Shown in pieces: positions 16,460 through 25,411 of a stretch of DNA of 64,000 nucleotides (within the stretch, counting starts at the first letter, position 1; each line of letters begins with the position of its first letter). Made by a program: the position numbers and the translations under genes. The stretch comes from Kerstersia gyiorum (lineage in GTDB: Bacteria > Pseudomonadota > Gammaproteobacteria > Burkholderiales > Burkholderiaceae_B): assembly GCF_004216755.1 (NCBI RefSeq), contig NZ_SGWZ01000002.1:62001-126000 (forward strand), written 5' to 3'. A model generated the notes under the pieces. That model was not told where the DNA came from. It saw nothing but the letters and a program-made list of their open reading frames with translations, and did not search any database.

Positions 16460-17428
16460 TCAGGGCAGGGGGACCAGGGCATCACCCTGGCGTTGCAGCA
16501 GAACGCGCTCGAAGTGCGTCGGGTCGTGCGGCTTGAGGGTCTGTGCCGGGCGCGGCAGGAAGAAGTCGTAGAGGCGCGAGAGCCAGAAACGCAAGGCTGC
16601 GCCGCGCAGCATGGCGGGCCAGATGTCGCGCTCTGCTGCCGTGAAAGGCCGTTCGCTGGCGTAGGCTTGCAGCCAGGCGCTGGCCAGCGCCGGGTCCAGT
16701 TGGCCGCTGGTCCTGTCTATGCACCAATCGTTGACGGAAACGGCAACGTCGAACAGCCAGGTGTCGCAACCGGCGAAATAGAAGTCGATGATGCCCCCCA
16801 TGATGGGGACCTCATAGGTGCCGGCGAACAGGACATTGTCACGGAACAGGTCGCAGTGCGCCGGGCCGGACGGCAGACTGGCGTAGGCGGCGCCAGCAGC
16901 CAACGCTTCCTGCTCGGCCAGCGTGCGGTCCAGTAGTTCAGCCTGCCGGGTGTCCAGGAACGGGCGCACGGTGGGAGCGGTCTGGCGCCACCAGGGCAGC
17001 CCGCGCAGATTGGGCTGATGCAGGGCGAAATCCTGCGCAGCCAGGTGGGCGCGAGCCAGCGTCTTGCCGATCAGGGCGCCGTGGGCGGCGCTGGGGGCAG
17101 GTTCATAGCCGCCGGGCAGACGGCTCACGATGGCGCAGGGCTTGCCATTGAACGAACAGAGCCGCTCGCCGGTCTTCAGCGTCTGCGGCTCCGGCACGGG
17201 GATGCCGCGCTGCGCCAGGTGGTGCATCAGTTCGATATAGAACGGCAGTTGTTCCAGCGTGAGGACTTCGAACAGCGTCAGGACGAATTCGCCGCGGGTC
17301 GTGCTCAGGAAAAAGTTGGAATTCTCTATGCCGGCGGTAATGCCGCGCATGGATACCAGTTCGCCCAGGTCGTAGCGTTCGAGCAATTCGCGCGCTTGTT
17401 GGTCGGAGACAGGAGTAAAAACGGCCAT
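16460..17428 (-). CDS. thrB: Homoserine kinase (APH-fold, type II)
   Basis: A 322-residue protein from the ATG at 17428 (MAVFTPVS, the usual family start; an upstream ATG would add 7 residues). It phosphorylates homoserine in threonine synthesis. The phosphotransferase-fold motifs are HCDLFRDNVLF (catalytic Asp) and IIDFYFAGCDTWLFDVAV (metal Asp). It also has the family's GITAGIENSNFFL and FVLTLFE. This is the choline-kinase-like form found in beta-proteobacteria, unrelated to the GHMP-type ThrB of E. coli. thrA and thrC are not in the window. Confidence 0.95.
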   Translation of the reverse strand: MAVFTPVSDQQARELLERYDLGELVSMRGITAGIENSNFFLSTTRGEFVLTLFEVLTLEQLPFYIELMHHLAQRGIPVPEPQTLKTGERLCSFNGKPCAIVSRLPGGYEPAPSAAHGALIGKTLARAHLAAQDFALHQPNLRGLPWWRQTAPTVRPFLDTRQAELLDRTLAEQEALAAGAAYASLPSGPAHCDLFRDNVLFAGTYEVPIMGGIIDFYFAGCDTWLFDVAVSVNDWCIDRTSGQLDPALASAWLQAYASERPFTAAERDIWPAMLRGAALRFWLSRLYDFFLPRPAQTLKPHDPTHFERVLLQRQGDALVPLP

Positions 17429-17780
17429 AGCGTGAATGCGGCGCGGCACGGATGCCGAAAGAAAATGGTCAGGGAACTCCCTCAGGACAGCATGTTCTGG
17501 CAGCCGAAAGGGCGGCCAGTGCAGCGGCGGGAGCAGGCGTAACTGGACATTTTAGTGCATACGGCGGGTCCGCTGGACGCGTCTTTGCCGCAAGCCGGGC
17601 GCGGTACTGGCGGGACGCCTGCGTTTTCAGGTCTAATACTCGCCTGGCTCGCGCGTTGCCATGCCGTTCCCGTTCCGCATGAGCAGCGGCCATGCAGGCC
17701 AGGCCGCTGCCGGCAGGCTGGTTCGGCCTTTCCCGCGGGCGGGTATTTCCGGGAAGCTTTTCCCTGGGCAAGGAATTTTC
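17429..17780. other. Intergenic region between divergent thrB and slyX (352 bp)
   Basis: No gene is supported here. The region should hold promoters for both genes. A TAAAAT -10-like box can be read toward thrB near 17550, and CTAATACT toward slyX near 17633, but neither has a convincing -35. Confidence 0.4.
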
Positions 17781-18068
17781 ATGACCTCACCATCACACGC
17801 AGATCTGCCGTCCTCGCAAACAGGCGCTCTTCCGGATGCGTCCGAAACCGGCGGCGACCGCCTGGCCCAGGCGCTGGCGCGTATCCAGGAGCTTGAAATC
17901 CGTTCGACGCTGGCCGACGACATGCTGGAGCAGCTCAACCAGGAGGTGTTCCGCATGCAACGCCAGTTGGAAGCCGTGCAGCGCCAGCTGGCCGACCTGC
18001 GCGACCAGATTCCTGCGGACAGCACGACATTCCGCAGCCTGCGCGACGAACTGCCGCCGCATTACTGA
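17781..18068 (+). CDS. slyX: SlyX family protein
   Basis: A 95-residue protein. The ATG at 17781 is preceded by AAGGAA and is preferred over upstream in-frame starts. The core (RIQELEIRSTLADDMLEQLNQEVFRMQRQLEAVQRQLADL) is the SlyX coiled coil, followed by DSTTFRSLRDELPPHY with the family's terminal PPHY. Function is not established; it is cytosolic and small. It lies 72 bp upstream of dusA in the same direction. Confidence 0.9.
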   Translation: MTSPSHADLPSSQTGALPDASETGGDRLAQALARIQELEIRSTLADDMLEQLNQEVFRMQRQLEAVQRQLADLRDQIPADSTTFRSLRDELPPHY

Positions 18069-18140
18069 TTGCTCTGCCGGCCGCCAGCCGCGTCCGGGCA
18101 CGCGGCCCTACAATGGCGGTCTTTTCCCGTCTTCAAGAGA

Positions 18141-19124
18141 ATGTTCCGTATGTCCTGGGTCTCCCCGGAATCCTGGCGCCTGTGCGTGGCGCCGATGATA
18201 GATGTGACGGATCGCCACTGCCGTTTTTTCCACCGCTTGCTGGCTCCGCGTGCGCTGCTTTATACCGAGATGATCACCACCGGCGCGCTGCTGCATGGCG
18301 ATGCCGGGAGACACCTGGAATATGATGCGGCCGAGCATCCCGTGGCCTTGCAGCTGGGGGGCAGCGAACCGGATGCGCTGGCGCGGGCCGCCAGACTGGG
18401 CGAGCAGGCTGGCTATGACGAAATCAACCTGAACTGCGGTTGTCCTTCGGAACGGGTGCAGCAGGGCGCTTTTGGCGCCTGCCTGATGGCGGAGCCCCGG
18501 CTGGTGGCCGATTGCATTCAGGCCATGCGTGAAGTCGTGCAGGTGCCTGTGACGATAAAGCATCGCCTGGGCCTGGACGACGAGCAGAGCTATGGCTTTG
18601 TCCGGGATTTTGTCGGCGTCCAGTACGAAGCCGGCTGCCGGGTGTTCGTCGTGCATGCGCGCAATGCCGTCCTGAAAGGCCTGTCACCCAAGGAAAATCG
18701 CCAGATTCCGCCGCTGCGTTATGCATTCGCGCGGCAACTGAAACAGGATTTCCCTGATTGCGTCATCGTGCTCAATGGCGGGCTGGCGACTGCCGAGCAG
18801 GCCGAGGCTGAAGGGCAGGGGCTCGACGGCGTGATGCTCGGGCGCGCAGCCTGGCACCAGCCGGAAGTGTTGCGTGAGTTGTCGCAGCGTTTCTGGCCCG
18901 GCGACGCCAGTCTGGACGATACCGATGTATTGCAGCGCTATGCCGCCTACACGGAACGCATGGTCGCCCAGGGGGTGCCCATGCGCATTCTGGTCCGGCC
19001 GCTGCTGGGCTGGGGCAATGGCCGCAAGGGGGCGCGGCGCTGGCGTCAGATGCTCTCCGACCATCGGCTGCTGGGGCAGGAAGATCCCGGGCTGCTGTTG
19101 CGCGCCTGGGAACAGGTGGCCTGA
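18141..19124 (+). CDS. dusA: tRNA-dihydrouridine synthase A-like
   Basis: A 327-residue protein from ATG 18141 (18150 is an alternative). It reduces uridine to dihydrouridine in tRNA D-loops using FMN and NADPH. Motifs are VAPMIDVTDRHCRFF, TEMITTGALLHGD, QLGGSEPDALA, INLNCGCPSERVQ with the catalytic Cys, TIKHRLGLDD, FVVHARNAVLKGLSPKENR (the DusA-specific segment), and NGGLATAEQAE / GVMLGRAAWHQP. It is followed by a strong bidirectional terminator. Confidence 0.94.
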   Translation: MFRMSWVSPESWRLCVAPMIDVTDRHCRFFHRLLAPRALLYTEMITTGALLHGDAGRHLEYDAAEHPVALQLGGSEPDALARAARLGEQAGYDEINLNCGCPSERVQQGAFGACLMAEPRLVADCIQAMREVVQVPVTIKHRLGLDDEQSYGFVRDFVGVQYEAGCRVFVVHARNAVLKGLSPKENRQIPPLRYAFARQLKQDFPDCVIVLNGGLATAEQAEAEGQGLDGVMLGRAAWHQPEVLRELSQRFWPGDASLDDTDVLQRYAAYTERMVAQGVPMRILVRPLLGWGNGRKGARRWRQMLSDHRLLGQEDPGLLLRAWEQVA

Positions 19125-19174
19125 GCCACTGGGGCGTTCAGGGAGGGCGCCGGGTTTTCCTAGGCAGCCAATGA

Positions 19175-19209
19175 AAAACGCCTGGCCGGCAGGGCCGGGC
19201 AGGCGTTTT
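19175..19209. terminator. Bidirectional rho-independent terminator
   Basis: AAAACGCCTG and CAGGCGTTTT pair across a GC-rich loop that itself contains GGCC repeats. The arms end in A and T runs on both strands, so it serves dusA and the convergent CBS gene. Confidence 0.85.
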
Positions 19210-19225
19210 CAGGCAAGGCAGGCGC

Positions 19226-19690
19226 TTATTGCTCGTCTGCCGGTGCTGGGTCTTCGTTGGGCCAGGCGCGGATATAGGCCTTGAGCATCTTGTTTTCGAA
19301 TTGCTGTGCCGAAACGACGGCCTGGGCCATGTCGAAGAAAGAGATCACGCCCTGCAGCGTAGGGCCATCCATTACGGGGACATAACGCGTGCGGTTTTCC
19401 AGCATGAGTCGCTGGACTTCGTCGGCGCTGGTGTTGGGCGATACGCTGATGGGGGCGTCGTCCATGATGGAGCGGATGGTCGTATCGCCGACATCGCCCG
19501 CCCGCTCGTTCAAGAGCCGGATGATTTCACGGAAGGTCAGCATCCCGGCCAGGGTGCCATGCTCCATGATGACCAACGAACCGATATCGTGCTCGCTCAT
19601 GGTGGTGATGGCCTGCGCCACAGGCGTGTCCGGGGTTGCGGTGTAGAGCGTGTCGCCTTTGACACGCAGGATTTCACTGACTTTTAGCAT
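19226..19690 (-). CDS. Tandem CBS-domain protein
   Basis: The 154-residue protein is made of two CBS motifs (about residues 8-62 and 75-132): ...MSEHDIGSLVIMEHGTLAGMLTFREI and ...LENRTRYVPVMDGPTLQGVISFFDM. Such proteins bind adenosyl nucleotides and sense energy state. Its start overlaps the 3' end of the yihY-family gene by 17 bp on the same strand, so they are probably co-translated. Partner and target are unknown. Confidence 0.9.
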   Translation of the reverse strand: MLKVSEILRVKGDTLYTATPDTPVAQAITTMSEHDIGSLVIMEHGTLAGMLTFREIIRLLNERAGDVGDTTIRSIMDDAPISVSPNTSADEVQRLMLENRTRYVPVMDGPTLQGVISFFDMAQAVVSAQQFENKMLKAYIRAWPNEDPAPADEQ

Positions 19691-21047
19691 GATGGGACTC
19701 CTCGCTGTTTATCGAGGGACGGGATAGGAAAGCGGAGATCGGGGGGGCATCCTGGTCATGCCTCAGGCCCGCGGCAAGCGTGTCTGCGAGGTCGCCGGAC
19801 AACAGTTCGTCCAGGGTGGCTTCAGGCCCGTATTGGCCCAGTGCGTTCGCGGTGGCCTGTATCAGCTGGGCGCCGTCTTGCTGGGCAAGTGCGGTCGTGC
19901 GGGTCAGCAGCAGGCGGTCGATCAGCGGGCCGATGGTGGTGCGGCGCGGGTCGCTGCTCAGTACCCAGCGTTCCTTTCCGCGTATGCGGGCGGGGGCTGC
20001 CAGGCCGAGATCCTGCAGCGCCGCCAGGGCAATATCCAGGTCTTCGGGGTGCATGGCGAGCGTGGCGCAGGATTCCCGCTGGCTGATGCCCTGGCCTTGC
20101 TGGCTCCAGTCTGCATATAGCGCCTGCAATACAGTAATGGTATCGAGGTAGGCTGCGCCGGCAGGCCGGGTGTCGGTGGTCAGGCCATACAGGCGGATGC
20201 CGGGCAGTGATGCCGTCAGCACTGCGCCGGCCACGACCGTCAGCCAGGATAGATAAATCCACAGCAGGAAGACGGGGACGGCGGCGAAAGCGCCATAAAT
20301 GACGGTATAGCTGGGGAACTGGCTGATGTAATAGGCAAAGCCCGCCTTCATTGTTTCCAGCACGATGGCGGTCGCAAAGCCGCCGATGGCGGCGTCGCGC
20401 CAGCTGACGGTGCGATTTGGCACGACCACGAACAGGGCGGTGAAGGCCAGGCCGGTCAGCAGGACGGGCAACACGGAAAGCCCGATGTTGACCAGTGGCG
20501 AGAGGTCGCCAGCCAGCCCCATGGAGGTGCGTGCCAGGATCGACGTGGCCCAGAGGCTGGCCCCCATGACCAGCGGCCCCAGGCTGATCACGGCCCAGTA
20601 GACCAGGATGCGCTGGTGCAGGGGGCGCTGGCGCGACACGTGCCAGATGTCATTGAGCGCGGAATCTATGGTCATGATGAGCATGACCGAGGTGACGATC
20701 AGGGCCATACTGCCGATGGCCGTCAACCGTGAGGCCTGCTGCGCGAACTGGTTGAGGTACTCCATGATGTCGGCCGACACTTCGGCGGGCATCAGGTTGC
20801 TGGCCAGGTAGTCTTCCAGCGCCTGCCTGAAATCGGAAAAGAGGGGGAAGGCGGTGAACAGCGACAGCACCACAGCCAGCAGCGGCACGATGGCGAGCAC
20901 CGTGGTGAATGTCAGGCTGGACGCGACCTGTGTCAGTCGCTCGCCGGCAATGCGGTCAACGGCAAAACTCAGCACGCGTCCGACCCTGCCCAATGGGCCG
21001 GGGCTGGGGGACTGGGGGCTGACGATAGGTTGGTCAGTGGCGCTCAT
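19674..21047 (-). CDS. YihY/BrkB family inner-membrane protein
   Basis: A 457-residue protein. The N-terminal 280 residues hold about six membrane helices of the YihY (formerly RNase BN) family, with ASSLTFTTVLAIVPLLAVVLSLF and AFAAVPVFLLWIYLSWLTVVAGAVLTA. A soluble C-terminal domain of about 170 residues includes a winged-helix-like segment (MHPEDLDIALAALQDLGLAAPARIRGKERWVLS). The function is not settled; annotation as a ribonuclease is wrong for this family. Its start codon is only 17 bp from that of divergent selO. Confidence 0.88.
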   Translation of the reverse strand: MSATDQPIVSPQSPSPGPLGRVGRVLSFAVDRIAGERLTQVASSLTFTTVLAIVPLLAVVLSLFTAFPLFSDFRQALEDYLASNLMPAEVSADIMEYLNQFAQQASRLTAIGSMALIVTSVMLIMTIDSALNDIWHVSRQRPLHQRILVYWAVISLGPLVMGASLWATSILARTSMGLAGDLSPLVNIGLSVLPVLLTGLAFTALFVVVPNRTVSWRDAAIGGFATAIVLETMKAGFAYYISQFPSYTVIYGAFAAVPVFLLWIYLSWLTVVAGAVLTASLPGIRLYGLTTDTRPAGAAYLDTITVLQALYADWSQQGQGISQRESCATLAMHPEDLDIALAALQDLGLAAPARIRGKERWVLSSDPRRTTIGPLIDRLLLTRTTALAQQDGAQLIQATANALGQYGPEATLDELLSGDLADTLAAGLRHDQDAPPISAFLSRPSINSEESHHAKSQ

Positions 21048-21064
21048 TCGAAGATAATAGCAGC

Positions 21065-22570
21065 ATGAATGCTCAACTCAAGCCCCAGGCGGGCACTGCC
21101 GCATCCCTTGAACATTTGACGGTGCGCAACAGCTACGCCGCCTTGCCCGAGGATTTCTATTCCCGGGTGCGGCCCATGCCCTTGCAGACCGCCAGAATGC
21201 TGCATGTGAATCCGGAAGGCTGCGCCTTGCTCGGGTTGACGCCGGAGGCGTTGCGCACTGATGCTGCCTTGCAGGTCTTGTCCGGCGCTGCGCCGTTTCC
21301 GGGCGGGGAGAGTGTCGCCGCAGTTTATAGCGGCCACCAGTTCGGGGTCTGGGCAGGGCAGTTGGGCGACGGGCGTGCGCACCTGATTGCGGAAGTGCAG
21401 GGCCCGCAGGGTAGCTGGGAAGTCCAGCTGAAAGGGTCGGGGCGCACCCCGTATTCGCGCATGGGTGACGGGCGTGCGGTATTGCGTTCATCGGTGCGCG
21501 AATACCTGGCCGCGGAAGCCATGCATGGCCTGGGCATCCCGACCACGCGTTCGCTTGCATTGGTGGCCTCGGATGACCCGGTGCGCCGCGAAACCATGGA
21601 AACGGCGGCGATCGTCACCCGGCTCGCGCCCAGCTTCGTGCGCTTCGGTTCATTCGAGCATTGGTATGCGCAACGCCGTGCTGGCCTCCTGCAGCGCCTG
21701 TGCGACGACATCATCGACCGTTTCTACCCGGAGTGCCGCGCCGCAGGCGGTACTGGCGATGTTGTCATCGCCCGCTGGCTGGCGGCAGTAACCGACCGTA
21801 CTGCCGCGCTGATGGCCGATTGGCTGGCCGTCGGCTTCTGCCATGGCGTCATGAATACCGACAACATGTCCATCCTGGGCCTGACGATGGACTACGGCCC
21901 CTATGCCTTCATGGACGGCTTCAAGGCCAACCATATCTGCAATCATTCCGACCACGAAGGGCGCTACGCCTGGAATGCGCAGCCCGCCGTGGCGCATTGG
22001 AATCTGTTTCGGCTGGCCGAGGCCTTGCAGCCGCTGGTGCCGGACGTGGAAATGCTGCGGGATGCCGTGCGTGGCTTCGAGGCGGCATTCATGACGCATT
22101 GGCGCGAACGCCAGCGCCGCAAGCTGGGGCTGGCGCAATGGCGCGACGAAGAAGACGATACCCTGATGGATGGCCTGTGGCGTCAGATGCACACTTCAGG
22201 GGCGGATTTCACCCTGACCTTCCGGGCGCTGGCTGGTGTGGCGGCGGGGGATACCGGGGCGTTCCTCGATCAGTTTGCCGATCGCGCCGGGGCGGCGCAG
22301 TGGCTGCAAACCTACCAGGCGCGGCTGGCGCAGGATGGGCTGCCGCCGGAGGCCGTGGCGGCGGGCATGAATCGCGCCAATCCTCTCTATGTATTGCGCA
22401 ATCACCTGGCCGAATTGGCCATACGCGCGGCCGAGCAAGGCGATGCCAGCGAGATTGAAAACCTGCTGGAATGCCTGCGCAATCCGTGGGAATCCCGGCC
22501 AGGCTTCGAGCACTATGCACGGCAGGCGCCAGATTGGTCCGCCGGGCTGGTCATCAGTTGTTCGTCCTGA
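21065..22570 (+). CDS. selO: Protein adenylyltransferase SelO (YdiU family)
   Basis: A 501-residue pseudokinase-fold AMP transferase. Family motifs are YSGHQFGVWAGQLGDGRA, EVQLKGSGRTPYSRMGDGRAVLRSSVREYLAAEAM, GFCHGVMNTDNMSILGLTMDYGPYAFMD and a C-terminal NPWESRPGFEHYA. It ends SCSS: Cys499 stands where eukaryotic SelO carries selenocysteine. SelO proteins AMPylate other proteins and have been linked to redox stress. It is divergent from the yihY-family gene with a 17-bp gap. Confidence 0.94.
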   Translation: MNAQLKPQAGTAASLEHLTVRNSYAALPEDFYSRVRPMPLQTARMLHVNPEGCALLGLTPEALRTDAALQVLSGAAPFPGGESVAAVYSGHQFGVWAGQLGDGRAHLIAEVQGPQGSWEVQLKGSGRTPYSRMGDGRAVLRSSVREYLAAEAMHGLGIPTTRSLALVASDDPVRRETMETAAIVTRLAPSFVRFGSFEHWYAQRRAGLLQRLCDDIIDRFYPECRAAGGTGDVVIARWLAAVTDRTAALMADWLAVGFCHGVMNTDNMSILGLTMDYGPYAFMDGFKANHICNHSDHEGRYAWNAQPAVAHWNLFRLAEALQPLVPDVEMLRDAVRGFEAAFMTHWRERQRRKLGLAQWRDEEDDTLMDGLWRQMHTSGADFTLTFRALAGVAAGDTGAFLDQFADRAGAAQWLQTYQARLAQDGLPPEAVAAGMNRANPLYVLRNHLAELAIRAAEQGDASEIENLLECLRNPWESRPGFEHYARQAPDWSAGLVISCSS

Positions 22571-22713
22571 AAATGTCATAATGCGGGCGTTGCGCGCACT
22601 GCCGCCAGGCGGGGCTGCGGCGTTCTCCTGCCTGCCGGACTCAACCCTGTCCGGCCTTTGTCTTCTTTGGCGTCCGTCTTGCATCGGCGCCTTGCGTCCT
22701 TAGAGTCCTGCTT

Positions 22714-23787
22714 ATGTCCGGTAACACCCTAGGAAAACTGTTTTGCGTGACAAACTTCGGCGAGTCCCACGGCCCGGCCATCGGCTGTGTGGTCGACGGC
22801 TGCCCACCGGGGCTGCCCCTGTCGGTCGAGGATATCCAGTTCCAGCTGGACCGCCGGCGCCCAGGCACGTCGCGGCATGTCACGCAGCGCCAGGAAGCGG
22901 ATCAGGTCGAGATCCTGTCAGGTGTCTATGAGGGCGTCACCACAGGCACGCCCATCGGGTTGTTGATACGCAACACCGACGCGCGCAGCAAGGATTACGG
23001 CAACATCCTGGATACCTTCCGGCCCGGCCATGCGGATTATGCCTACTGGAAAAAATACGGCGTGCGCGATCCGCGCGGCGGCGGTCGTTCGTCGGCCCGC
23101 CTGACCGCGCCCACCGTGGCGGCTGGCGCCATTGCCCGCAAATGGCTGGAAGCCAGTCATGGCGTGCGCGTTCGCGGTTACATGAGCCAGCTCGGCCCTA
23201 TCCGGATTCCCTTCGAGTCGTGGGATGAGGTCGGCAACAACCCCTTCTACGCGCCGAATGCCGGCATCGTGGCGGAACTGGAAGCCTATATGGATCAGTT
23301 GCGGCGTGATGGCGACTCCATCGGCGCGCGCATCGAGGTCGTGGCTGAAGGCGTGCCGGCGGGCTGGGGGGAACCCATCTATGACCGCCTGGACGCGGAC
23401 ATCGCCCACGCCATGATGGGCCTGAACGCCGTCAAGGGTGTTGCCATCGGCGCAGGCTTTGAATCCATTGCCCAGCGCGGTTCCGAACATGGCGATGAAA
23501 TCACGCCGGACGGCTTCCTGAGTAATCATGCGGGCGGCATCCTGGGCGGTATTTCCTCAGGGCAGTCCGTGACGGTGTCTCTGGCCATCAAGCCCACGTC
23601 CAGCATCCGGGTGATGCGCCAGTCGGTCAACCGGGCGGGCGAACCCGTGGAAGTGCAGACCCTGGGGCGCCATGACCCATGCGTGGGCATACGCGCTACG
23701 CCGATAGCCGAGGCTCTGCTGGCGCTGGTGCTGGCGGATCATGCGCTGCGCCAGCGCGGCCAGGCAGGCGAACCGGTCCGGGGCTGA
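22714..23787 (+). CDS. aroC: Chorismate synthase
   Basis: The 357-residue FMN-dependent enzyme converts EPSP to chorismate, the last shikimate step. It starts MSGNTLGKLFCVTNFGESHGPAIGCVVDG. It contains RRRPGTSRHVTQRQEAD, RPGHADYAYWKKYGVRDPRGGGRSSARLTA and the C-terminal GRHDPCVGIRATPIAEA. Length matches the family. A very strong inverted repeat follows it at 23864-23908. Confidence 0.97.
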   Translation: MSGNTLGKLFCVTNFGESHGPAIGCVVDGCPPGLPLSVEDIQFQLDRRRPGTSRHVTQRQEADQVEILSGVYEGVTTGTPIGLLIRNTDARSKDYGNILDTFRPGHADYAYWKKYGVRDPRGGGRSSARLTAPTVAAGAIARKWLEASHGVRVRGYMSQLGPIRIPFESWDEVGNNPFYAPNAGIVAELEAYMDQLRRDGDSIGARIEVVAEGVPAGWGEPIYDRLDADIAHAMMGLNAVKGVAIGAGFESIAQRGSEHGDEITPDGFLSNHAGGILGGISSGQSVTVSLAIKPTSSIRVMRQSVNRAGEPVEVQTLGRHDPCVGIRATPIAEALLALVLADHALRQRGQAGEPVRG

Positions 23788-23863
23788 GGCCCTTCGGATA
23801 CAGGTGGCCGGCAGCCGCCTGTACACCCAGGCATTTGTTTTCGCAGTAGAATTTTCCTGCGAC

Positions 23864-23908
23864 GAACGGCCCCCTGCATGACACTCTGTGTCATGCAGGG
23901 GGCCGTTC
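23864..23908 (+). terminator. 21-bp perfect inverted repeat between aroC and leuC
   Basis: The arms 23864-23884 and 23888-23908 are perfectly complementary with only TCT between them. The right arm is followed by TGCTTTCC, a poor T-run. It most likely ends aroC transcription and may also act on leuC, whose start lies 93 bp downstream. A protein-binding palindrome is an alternative. Confidence 0.6.
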
Positions 23909-24001
23909 TGCTTTCCATGCTTGGCATAATGATTTCATGGCCTCACCGGATGGCCGCCGGCGCGATCCGCGGCAGCCGTCCTCCACGAAGCGAGTGAAAA
24001 C

Positions 24002-25405
24002 ATGGCATTGACCCTTTATGACAAGCTCTGGCGCGACCATCTGGTGCACCAGGAATCCGACGGCTCCTGTCTGATCTATATCGACCGGCAATTGCTGCAC
24101 GAAGTCACCAGCCCGCAGGCCTTCGAAGGCCTGGCGCTGGCTGGCCGCAAGCCGTGGCGCGTCAGTGCCAACCTGGCTGTGGCCGACCATAATGTGCCGA
24201 CCAAGAACCGCAGCGCTGGCATCGAGGATCCGATCTCCAAATTGCAGGTCGATACCCTGGACAGCAACTGTGCGACCTATGGCATTACCGAATTTCCCAT
24301 GAGCGACGTGCGGCAGGGCATTGTCCACGTGGTCGGCCCGGAGCAGGGGGCAACCTTGCCCGGCATGACCGTGGTGTGCGGGGATTCCCACACCAGCACG
24401 CACGGCGCCGTAGCGGCCCTGGCTTTCGGTATTGGCACTTCCGAGGTCGAGCATGCGTTGGCGACCCAGACCCTGACCATGAAAAAGAGCCGCAACATGC
24501 TCGTCAAGGTCGAGGGCAAGCTGCCTTTCGGCTGCACTGCCAAGGACGTCGTTCTGCATGTGATCGGCATTATCGGTACGGCGGGCGGCACGGGCCACGC
24601 CATCGAATTCGCCGGCAGCACGATTCGCGAACTGTCGGTCGAAGGCCGCATGACCATCTGCAACATGGCCATCGAGGCCGGTGCGCGTTCGGGTCTGGTG
24701 GCTGTCGATGACAAGACTGTCGACTATTTCCGTGGCCGTCCCTTCGCGCCCAGTGGCGTGCTGTGGGATCAGGCCGTGGCCTACTGGCGCACACTGCATT
24801 CCGACCCCGGCGCGCATTTCGATCGTGTAGTGGAAGTCGACGCGCGCGAAATCAAGCCGCAGGTCAGCTGGGGCACCTCTCCGGAAATGGTGTTGCCGGT
24901 GGACAGCCGCGTGCCGGATCCTGACCGTGAGCGCGATGACGTGCGCCGCAGTGGCATGGAACGGGCGCTGGAGTACATGGGCCTGACGCCGAACACGCCG
25001 CTGGTGGACATCCGCATCGACCGTGTATTTATCGGTTCCTGCACCAATTCGCGTATCGAGGACTTGCGTGCCGCTGCGGAAGTGGCGCGTGGCAAGCGTG
25101 TGGCCCGCAATGTGAAGCAGGCCATGGTCGTGCCGGGTTCAGGGTTGGTGAAGCTGCAGGCCGAGCGCGAAGGCCTGGACCGCATCTTTATCGACGCGGG
25201 TTTCGAATGGCGTGAACCGGGCTGCTCGATGTGCCTGGCCATGAATGCCGACCGGCTGGAGCCGGGCGAGCGTTGCGCATCCACGTCGAACCGTAATTTC
25301 GAGGGCCGCCAGGGCATGGGTGGACGTACCCATCTGGTCAGTCCCGCCATGGCCGCCGCCGCAGCCATTGCCGGCCATTTTGTCGATGTCAGGAATTTCA
25401 GGTAA
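24002..25405 (+). CDS. leuC: 3-isopropylmalate dehydratase large subunit
   Basis: The 467-residue subunit carries the [4Fe-4S] cluster and isomerises 2- to 3-isopropylmalate with LeuD. It has TLYDKLWRDHLVH, VVCGDSHTSTHGA and the cluster cysteines in FIGSCTNSR and PGCSMCLAMN. Length matches E. coli LeuC (466). The ribosome site is weak (GAGTGA). leuD starts 6 bp after its stop. leuA is not in this window. Confidence 0.97.
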   Translation: MALTLYDKLWRDHLVHQESDGSCLIYIDRQLLHEVTSPQAFEGLALAGRKPWRVSANLAVADHNVPTKNRSAGIEDPISKLQVDTLDSNCATYGITEFPMSDVRQGIVHVVGPEQGATLPGMTVVCGDSHTSTHGAVAALAFGIGTSEVEHALATQTLTMKKSRNMLVKVEGKLPFGCTAKDVVLHVIGIIGTAGGTGHAIEFAGSTIRELSVEGRMTICNMAIEAGARSGLVAVDDKTVDYFRGRPFAPSGVLWDQAVAYWRTLHSDPGAHFDRVVEVDAREIKPQVSWGTSPEMVLPVDSRVPDPDRERDDVRRSGMERALEYMGLTPNTPLVDIRIDRVFIGSCTNSRIEDLRAAAEVARGKRVARNVKQAMVVPGSGLVKLQAEREGLDRIFIDAGFEWREPGCSMCLAMNADRLEPGERCASTSNRNFEGRQGMGGRTHLVSPAMAAAAAIAGHFVDVRNFR

Positions 25406-25411
25406 ACCAAC

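Noticed and set aside
23950..23997. Short leader ORF before leuC
   Set aside because: A 16-codon frame exists but has no ribosome site and no leucine codons, so an attenuator peptide is not supported.
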